DNA of 45,554 bases, from contig DRHF01000335.1 of NCBI GenBank assembly GCA_011049715.1, positions 1 through 45,554 on the forward strand, written 5' to 3'. The notes beneath the pieces are model-generated. The model was not told the DNA's origin and ran no database searches. It saw nothing but the letters and a program-made list of their open reading frames with translations. The translations under genes were made by a program, and so were the position numbers. The DNA comes from Desulfobacterales bacterium (GTDB taxonomy: Bacteria > Desulfobacterota > Desulfobacteria > Desulfobacterales > UBA2156). This document shows, one piece after another, positions 41,049 through 45,554 of the stretch (its first letter is position 1; every line of letters begins with the position of its first letter).

Positions 41049-42242
41049 ATGAAGAAACGACTTGTTTTAGCCAGTATTTTGGTGTTCTCATTCGCCTTTA
41101 TTTCCGGCGCATTAGCTGCGGAGATCAAAATAGGGATCATCCTCGGCTTCACGGGGCCGATTGAATCGCTGACGCCGGACATGGCCACTTCCGCGGAACT
41201 GGCCATAAAAGAAGCCTCCGATTCCGGTCAGCTTCTAGGCGGGCGGAAGATCGTGGCAATTCGTGCCGACTCGACCTGCGTCGATGCAGGGGCCGCAACG
41301 ACAGCGGCCGAAAGGCTGATAACCTCGGACAAGGTGGCAGCCATCGTGGGCGCTGACTGTTCCGGTGTGACCACCGCCATCGTCAACAACGTCGCGGTTC
41401 CGAACGGCGTGCCGATTATTTCCCCCTCGGCCACCTCGCCGGCGCTGACGACGATTGCCGACAACGGCTACTTTTTCCGCACTGCCCCTTCGGACGCGCG
41501 CCAAGGTCAGGTGATCGCCCAGATCACTATCGATAAAGGGATCAAGGAAGTCGCGGTGACCTTCACCAAAAACGATTACGGCCAGGGTCTGGCAGATTCT
41601 TTTGTCGGCGCCTTCAAGGCTCTTGGCGGCAAGGTTACTGCCGTGGTGCCCCATGAAGACGGCAAGGCGGACTATTCCGCTGAAGTTGGCACTCTGAATG
41701 CTGCAGGAGCCGATGTTCTCGCCGTTTTCGGGTATGTGGACCAGGGTGGTCGGCACATGATCCAGACTTCCCTGGACAGTGGTGCTTTCGACAAGTTCAT
41801 CCTGGCAGACGGCATGTATGGCGATTCCCTGATGAAGAACATCGACGGGGATATCACCGGTACTTTCGGTACGGTTCCAGGTACCGATTCGAAAGGTTCG
41901 CAAAGCTTTGGGGTGATGTCAAAATCTGCCGGGATCAAGGTCGGCGGACCCTTCACCGCGGAATCCTATGACGCGGCGGCTCTGCTGATCCTGGCCATAC
42001 AGTCCGCGGGTTCCACCGACGGTGCGGCGATTGCCTCGAATGTCATGGCGGTGGCCAATGCTCCCGGCGAGAAGATCATGCCCGGCGAACTGGCCAAGGG
42101 GCTCAAAATCCTAGCCAAGGGCGGCGCCGTGGACTACGTCGGCGCCTCCAACGTGGAATTCACCGGGGTCGGTGAAGCTTCCGGTTCCTACAAGGAATAC
42201 GAAATCCGGAACAAGACGTTCCAGACAGTCAAGTTCCATTAA
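41049..42242 (+). CDS. Liv-type ABC transporter substrate-binding protein (system 2)
   Basis: A 397-residue periplasmic binding protein. A Sec signal peptide (LVLASILVFSFAFISGALA-AE) precedes a Peripla_BP_6 domain: EIKIGIILGFTGPIESLTPDMATSA, IVGADCSGVTTAI, GVPIISPSATSPALT, FRTAPSDARQGQ. Two cysteines (in STCVD and ADCSG) could pair. RBS AAGGAGG. Unusually, it is on the plus strand and converges on its presumed permease genes, with a shared terminator between them. The ligand is probably a small amino acid or similar, not specified by sequence. Confidence 0.87.
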   Translation: MKKRLVLASILVFSFAFISGALAAEIKIGIILGFTGPIESLTPDMATSAELAIKEASDSGQLLGGRKIVAIRADSTCVDAGAATTAAERLITSDKVAAIVGADCSGVTTAIVNNVAVPNGVPIISPSATSPALTTIADNGYFFRTAPSDARQGQVIAQITIDKGIKEVAVTFTKNDYGQGLADSFVGAFKALGGKVTAVVPHEDGKADYSAEVGTLNAAGADVLAVFGYVDQGGRHMIQTSLDSGAFDKFILADGMYGDSLMKNIDGDITGTFGTVPGTDSKGSQSFGVMSKSAGIKVGGPFTAESYDAAALLILAIQSAGSTDGAAIASNVMAVANAPGEKIMPGELAKGLKILAKGGAVDYVGASNVEFTGVGEASGSYKEYEIRNKTFQTVKFH

Positions 42243-42257
42243 ATTCTTTCCTCTATA

Positions 42258-42292
42258 AACCCTGGCCCGGTTCCCCGAACCGGACCAGGGTT
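42258..42292. terminator. bidirectional intrinsic terminator between binding-protein and livM genes
   Basis: A 15-bp stem with one mismatch, AACCCTGG-C-CCGGTT (42258-42272) / AACCGG-A-CCAGGGTT (42278-42292), and a five-base loop, lies between convergent genes. T-rich flanks on the plus strand (TTCTTTCTGT) and A-rich flanks upstream allow use in both directions. Confidence 0.8.
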
Positions 42293-42306
42293 CTTTCTGT
42301 CACTTT

Positions 42307-43671
42307 TCAGCTTCTCTTTGGAGCCTGTTCCGGCAACACTCCCCTGGGGCTGAATCTCAGCACCAGCACCAGGATCAGTCCCATCAACACCATTCTCATG
42401 TGCGGAGCGACCTCCAGCAGGTGCTGACGCAGCGGGTTGGTTTCGGCAAGCATGGAGTTGACGAGCCCCACCAGCCAGAGGGCGGCGGGTTCCGCTTCGA
42501 TCCAGAGAAACCAGGTGATGAACGCTCCGATCACGGAGCCCAGATTGTTGCCGCTGCCACCAATGACGACCATGACCCAGATCAGAAAAGTGAAGCGCAG
42601 CGGAATGTAGGATCCTGGAGTAAACTGTCCATCCAGGGTGGTCAGCATCGCACCGGCGATACCGATTACCGCCGAACCGATGATGAACACCTGGCGGTGG
42701 CGGTTTGTCACGTCTTTGCCAAGCGCGGCGGCGGCCACCTCATTGTCGCGGATCGCGCGCAACATCCTGCCCCAGGGAGAGTTCAGCGCGAGCATCGCCA
42801 AAGCCAGAATCATCAGAAGCACGGCAAGAAAAAGGGCTGAGTAACAGAGTTTGACAAAAATTCCCGAGCTTAGACGAATTACCTCGCGGAGGGCATCCGA
42901 GCCCGCACCGCTTTCCACGAGGCTGCTTTCGTGAAACCACTTGACCAGGGAGACGAACCATTCGGTCTGCTGCAGTTCGACCTCGTAGGGAACCGGGCGC
43001 TCGAGTCCCGTCACGTTTTTCACCCCGCGGGTCAGCCAGTCCTCGTTCTTGAGGACGGAAATCATGATTTCGGAAATACCGAGGGTGGCGATGGCAAAAT
43101 AATCGGAACGCAACCCGAGGGCGATCCGACCCACCAGCCAGGCCAATCCGGCAGCCGCCAATCCACCGGCTGCCCAGGAGAATAGCACCGGCAGACCAAG
43201 ACCTCCGAGAAACCCGGTTTTGGCGGTTTCCACGGCTTCGATGCTCGATGAGGCTTCTTCGTAAAAAAAACGTATAAAACCGTATCCCACCAGTACCACG
43301 GCCGTCAGGCTCAGTGAGCGGGCGCGTCCAGGGCGCATCCGTTTCCAGACCAGCAGCCCCAGGACGATGGTCATGACGAGGGCGGCGAATGCGATGCCAA
43401 GTTCCGTGCCTCCCGCGTCCCAGGCTTTCCTGACCGGAGAATAAGAGATCAGCACCGCTGCCAGTCCTCCCACCGCAGTGGAGGCCATCACCCCGGCATT
43501 GAACAGCCCGGCATAACCCCACTGCATGTTGAGCCCCATCGACATGATCGCCGAGATCAGGCAGAGATTGAAGATCGCCAGCATCACGTTCCAGGACTGG
43601 CCGAACCCCACCGCCAACAGCAGCACGGCCATGATTGAAAAGCAGATGGTTGCCCTAACAGTCTGGTTCAC
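42307..43671 (-). CDS. livM: Liv-type ABC transporter permease LivM (system 2, long form)
   Basis: A 454-residue permease, longer than the ~320 of system 1. Extra length comes from an insert of about 80 residues with additional membrane segments (about 80-160) and an extracytoplasmic loop around 225-265. LivM hallmarks are MGLNMQWGYAGLFNAGVMAS, GLRSDYFAIATLGISEI, the coupling loop GRMLRAIRDNEVAAAALGKDV and VVIGGSGNNLGSVIGAF. Its ATG overlaps the livH stop (43668-43671). This long form is typical of some proteobacterial Liv systems. Confidence 0.88.
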   Translation of the reverse strand: MNQTVRATICFSIMAVLLLAVGFGQSWNVMLAIFNLCLISAIMSMGLNMQWGYAGLFNAGVMASTAVGGLAAVLISYSPVRKAWDAGGTELGIAFAALVMTIVLGLLVWKRMRPGRARSLSLTAVVLVGYGFIRFFYEEASSSIEAVETAKTGFLGGLGLPVLFSWAAGGLAAAGLAWLVGRIALGLRSDYFAIATLGISEIMISVLKNEDWLTRGVKNVTGLERPVPYEVELQQTEWFVSLVKWFHESSLVESGAGSDALREVIRLSSGIFVKLCYSALFLAVLLMILALAMLALNSPWGRMLRAIRDNEVAAAALGKDVTNRHRQVFIIGSAVIGIAGAMLTTLDGQFTPGSYIPLRFTFLIWVMVVIGGSGNNLGSVIGAFITWFLWIEAEPAALWLVGLVNSMLAETNPLRQHLLEVAPHMRMVLMGLILVLVLRFSPRGVLPEQAPKRS

Positions 43672-44690
43672 AGCACTCTCCCGCGCAGAATCCCGGTCGG
43701 TCTTACTAAAAGGACCAGGACGAGGATCAGAAAGGACACCGCGAATTTGTAGTCCGTGCCCAGAAACTGTATCAGTCCGTCCGGCGCCATGTCGGAGGGC
43801 AGGAGGTATTTCAGAAATTTCTTGAACGCATAGGTCGCGGTCACCTCCGAGAAGGCGATGATGTACCCGCCAATAATCGCTCCGACGGGCTGACCGATGC
43901 CGCCAACGATGGCGGCGGCAAATATTGGCAGAAGCAGGTGAAAGTAGACCATCGGTTTGAAACTCTTGTCCAGCCCGTAGAGCACCCCGGCCAAAGTCGC
44001 CAAGGTTGCCGTGATGACCCAGGTCACCATCACAATGCGTTCCGGATTGATGCCCGAAAGAAGGGCCAGATCTTCATTGTCGGAAAAAGCGCGCATCGCC
44101 TTGCCCGTTCGGGTGCGCTGGAGAAACCAGAACAGCAGCAGCACTGCCAGAACCGCCAGAATGACGGTCAGCACCTGGGTCTGTTTCAGCGCCAGGCCCT
44201 CGCTCAAGCCCGTCATTTTTTTGAAAGCCCCGGCCTTGATCAGGAATTTCTGTCCGTCCCTGAATAGAATTTCATCGGGGCCGATGATCATCCGGATGAT
44301 GCCGTTCAGCATGAACATCACCCCCACCGATGCGATGACGAAGATCACCGGGCGGCTCTTGCGCAGGCGGTAAAAACGGAAGACGGAACGCTCGGTGGCA
44401 AGGGCCAGCAACATGGTTATCAGAATCGCCAGGGGCAGAGCCAGCAGTGCCGTGGGGAAGAAACCGGCGGTGAAGCCCATGGACTGGAACCACCAGGTGA
44501 TGAAAATGGTGCACATGGTCCCGAAGGCCATCATCTCCCCATGGTAAAAGTTGGCGAAGCGCAGGATGCCGAAAATCAGCGTAACCCCCACCGCGCCGAG
44601 AGCCAGCTGGGATCCATAAGATAAGGAGGGGATCAGCACATAGTTCGAGAGTAAAACCAGGGCATTCAGCAGATCTGTCGTGTATTCCAA
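43668..44690 (-). CDS. livH: Liv-type ABC transporter permease LivH (system 2)
   Basis: A 340-residue permease with about eight membrane segments. Motifs are GAVGVTLIFGILRFANFYHGEMMA, the ATPase-coupling loop GKAMRAFSDNEDLALLSGINPERIV and AAAIVGGIGQPVGAIIGGY. It starts 26 bp after the livF stop and overlaps livM, so the three genes form one minus-strand transcript. Confidence 0.88.
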   Translation of the reverse strand: MEYTTDLLNALVLLSNYVLIPSLSYGSQLALGAVGVTLIFGILRFANFYHGEMMAFGTMCTIFITWWFQSMGFTAGFFPTALLALPLAILITMLLALATERSVFRFYRLRKSRPVIFVIASVGVMFMLNGIIRMIIGPDEILFRDGQKFLIKAGAFKKMTGLSEGLALKQTQVLTVILAVLAVLLLFWFLQRTRTGKAMRAFSDNEDLALLSGINPERIVMVTWVITATLATLAGVLYGLDKSFKPMVYFHLLLPIFAAAIVGGIGQPVGAIIGGYIIAFSEVTATYAFKKFLKYLLPSDMAPDGLIQFLGTDYKFAVSFLILVLVLLVRPTGILRGRVL

Positions 44691-44716
44691 ATCCTTGTCC
44701 TCAACTATATCGGGGG

Positions 44717-45421
44717 TCAGCCCCCCAGAAAGGAGCGGCGCACTTCGGCATTGGCCAGCAGTGCCTCGCCGGTGTCGGTGAAGCGGTTTTCTCCGGTGAC
44801 CAGCACGAACCCGTGATCGGCAATACTCAGTGCCTGACGGGCATTCTGTTCGACCATCAGCACGGCAATGCCGGTGCGTTTCACTTCAAGGATGCGTTCA
44901 AACAGTTCATCCATCACAATCGGTGAAACTCCCGCAGTCGGTTCGTCAAGCATCAGCACACTCGGCAGGGTCATCAGCGCGCGTCCGACCGCCACCTGCT
45001 GACGCTGGCCTCCGGAAAGTTCTCCGGCCGCCTGCCTGCGCCTGTCCTTGAGCACAGGAAATAGCTCGAAGACCCTCTCCATGGTCCCTGAGATGTCGTC
45101 CCGGCGCAGGTAGGCGCCCATCTCCAGGTTTTCCTCGACGGTGAGGGTGACGAAGACGTTGTGAGTCTGGGGCACGAAGGCCATCCCGCGTTGCACCCGC
45201 TGCTGGGGTGAAAGTCCGGTGATGTCTTCGCCTTTGAGAAGCACTTTCCCCTCCCGTGGCTTGAGCAGTCCGAGCATGGCCCTCATGGCGGTGGATTTCC
45301 CCGCGCCGTTGGGACCCACCACCACCGCGATTTCACCACGGTCCACGGAAATTGTGCAGTCCTTGAGAATGTCCGCACCTCCGTAACCGCCGGTCATGCG
45401 TTCGCCGATCAGGTAGCTCAT
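44717..45421 (-). CDS. livF: Liv-type ABC transporter ATP-binding protein LivF (system 2)
   Basis: A 234-residue ATPase. Walker A is GPNGAGKST, then AFVPQTHNVF, signature LSGGQRQQVAVGRAL, Walker B VLMLDEPTAGVSP and LMVEQNA. The RBS GGGGAGG precedes ATG 45421 and is part of a C-rich stretch on the plus strand. The partner livG is expected just upstream (to the right) but the window ends in an inverted copy of part of this gene instead. Confidence 0.88.
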   Translation of the reverse strand: MSYLIGERMTGGYGGADILKDCTISVDRGEIAVVVGPNGAGKSTAMRAMLGLLKPREGKVLLKGEDITGLSPQQRVQRGMAFVPQTHNVFVTLTVEENLEMGAYLRRDDISGTMERVFELFPVLKDRRRQAAGELSGGQRQQVAVGRALMTLPSVLMLDEPTAGVSPIVMDELFERILEVKRTGIAVLMVEQNARQALSIADHGFVLVTGENRFTDTGEALLANAEVRRSFLGG

Positions 45422-45554
45422 GAAACCTCCCCCCCCTTTTCCAAAGAGGCGTTAGGGGGTGGTTGTTTCCGCACTCCGTGGCCCGTGGTGAAATCGCGGT
45501 GGTGGTGGGTCCCAACGGCGCGGGGAAATCCACCGCCATGAGGGCCATGCTCGG
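45270..45554. repeat. inverted fold-back: 80-bp arm of livF copied in reverse at the window end
   Basis: Bases 45475-45554 are the reverse complement of 45270-45349 with a single mismatch (45482 against 45342). The right arm therefore encodes, on the plus strand, the livF residues 25-51 including Walker A GPNGAGKST, without a start codon. The 125-bp spacer holds the livF start and a C-run/G-run imperfect palindrome (45426-45464). A template-switch artefact at a contig end or a true inverted duplication are both possible. Confidence 0.85.

Overview
The window looks like chromosome from an uncultured anaerobic, probably sulfate-reducing, deltaproteobacterium (Desulfobacterota). The evidence is the mix of gene families: a non-pyrrolysine MttB-family methyltransferase, a 6-hydroxynicotinate reductase/enamidase module of the fermentative nicotinate pathway, membrane polyferredoxin-type proteins and two branched-chain-type (Liv) ABC systems. 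The taxon is inferred from gene families only. No rRNA, tRNA or CRISPR array was seen. The right edge carries an inverted fold-back of the last gene, which suggests a contig end made by amplification or assembly, or a real inverted duplication.

Layout. (1) 1-890 is scarred DNA: the C-terminus of a membrane protein, a truncated paralogue tail, a ~320-bp dispersed repeat (R1), small GC palindromes and a ParA-like remnant. (2) 1233-8767 (+) is a catabolic cassette for an N-methylated amine or amino acid: FCD-type GntR regulator, dimethylglycine/sarcosine dehydrogenase-like flavoprotein, HemL-like class III aminotransferase, MttB-family methyltransferase and a Rossmann dehydrogenase. A TTGACA promoter with three TGAATTCA palindromes phased by 11 and 22 bp precedes it. 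(3) 8789-13655 (-) encodes an SDR, a polar amino acid ABC transporter and a class V aminotransferase. (4) 13744-14582 holds an IS21 IstA fragment, the second repeat copy (R2) and hairpins, so the cassette lies between direct repeats. (5) 14616-21097 holds a divergent stress/envelope locus: VWA protein, PspA-like protein and membrane protein on one side, an OmpR-type response regulator, a histidine kinase and an M28 peptidase on the other. (6) 21236-24526 holds small unknown proteins, two Slp-type lipoproteins and a TraB-family protein.

(7) 24546-29810 is the most distinctive operon: nicotinamidase-like hydrolase, enamidase, 6-hydroxynicotinate reductase-like iron-sulfur protein, an UPF0280 (ApbE-like) protein and an AA_synth-family protein, with RidA convergent to it. 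(8) 30069-34126 has two convergent genes for homologous polytopic proteins: one an iron-sulfur polyferredoxin with a FixH/YtkA-like protein and a cupredoxin-like lipoprotein, the other a largely cysteine-stripped version resembling the FedB 'fenitrothion hydrolase' family. The latter is translationally coupled to a complete Liv operon (34123-38905). (9) 39182-40666 is an MmsA-type aldehyde dehydrogenase. (10) 41049-45421 is a second Liv system (binding protein, LivM, LivH, LivF; no LivG in the window).

How the parts may work together. The promoter of the nicotinamidase operon and that of the first Liv operon share a near-identical layout: TTGACA, 17-bp spacer ending in CCC, TATRCT, then an AAGGGAATTYTTATCA box at the start of the transcript. 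This suggests one regulator controls both, and so that the transporter and the FedB-like protein may serve nicotinate or a related N-heterocycle. MmsA chemistry applied to 2-formylglutarate, the enamidase product, would give glutaryl-CoA plus CO2, a respiratory shortcut that replaces the long fermentative branch. This is a hypothesis built from sequence and known chemistry. No nicotinate hydroxylase was found in the window.
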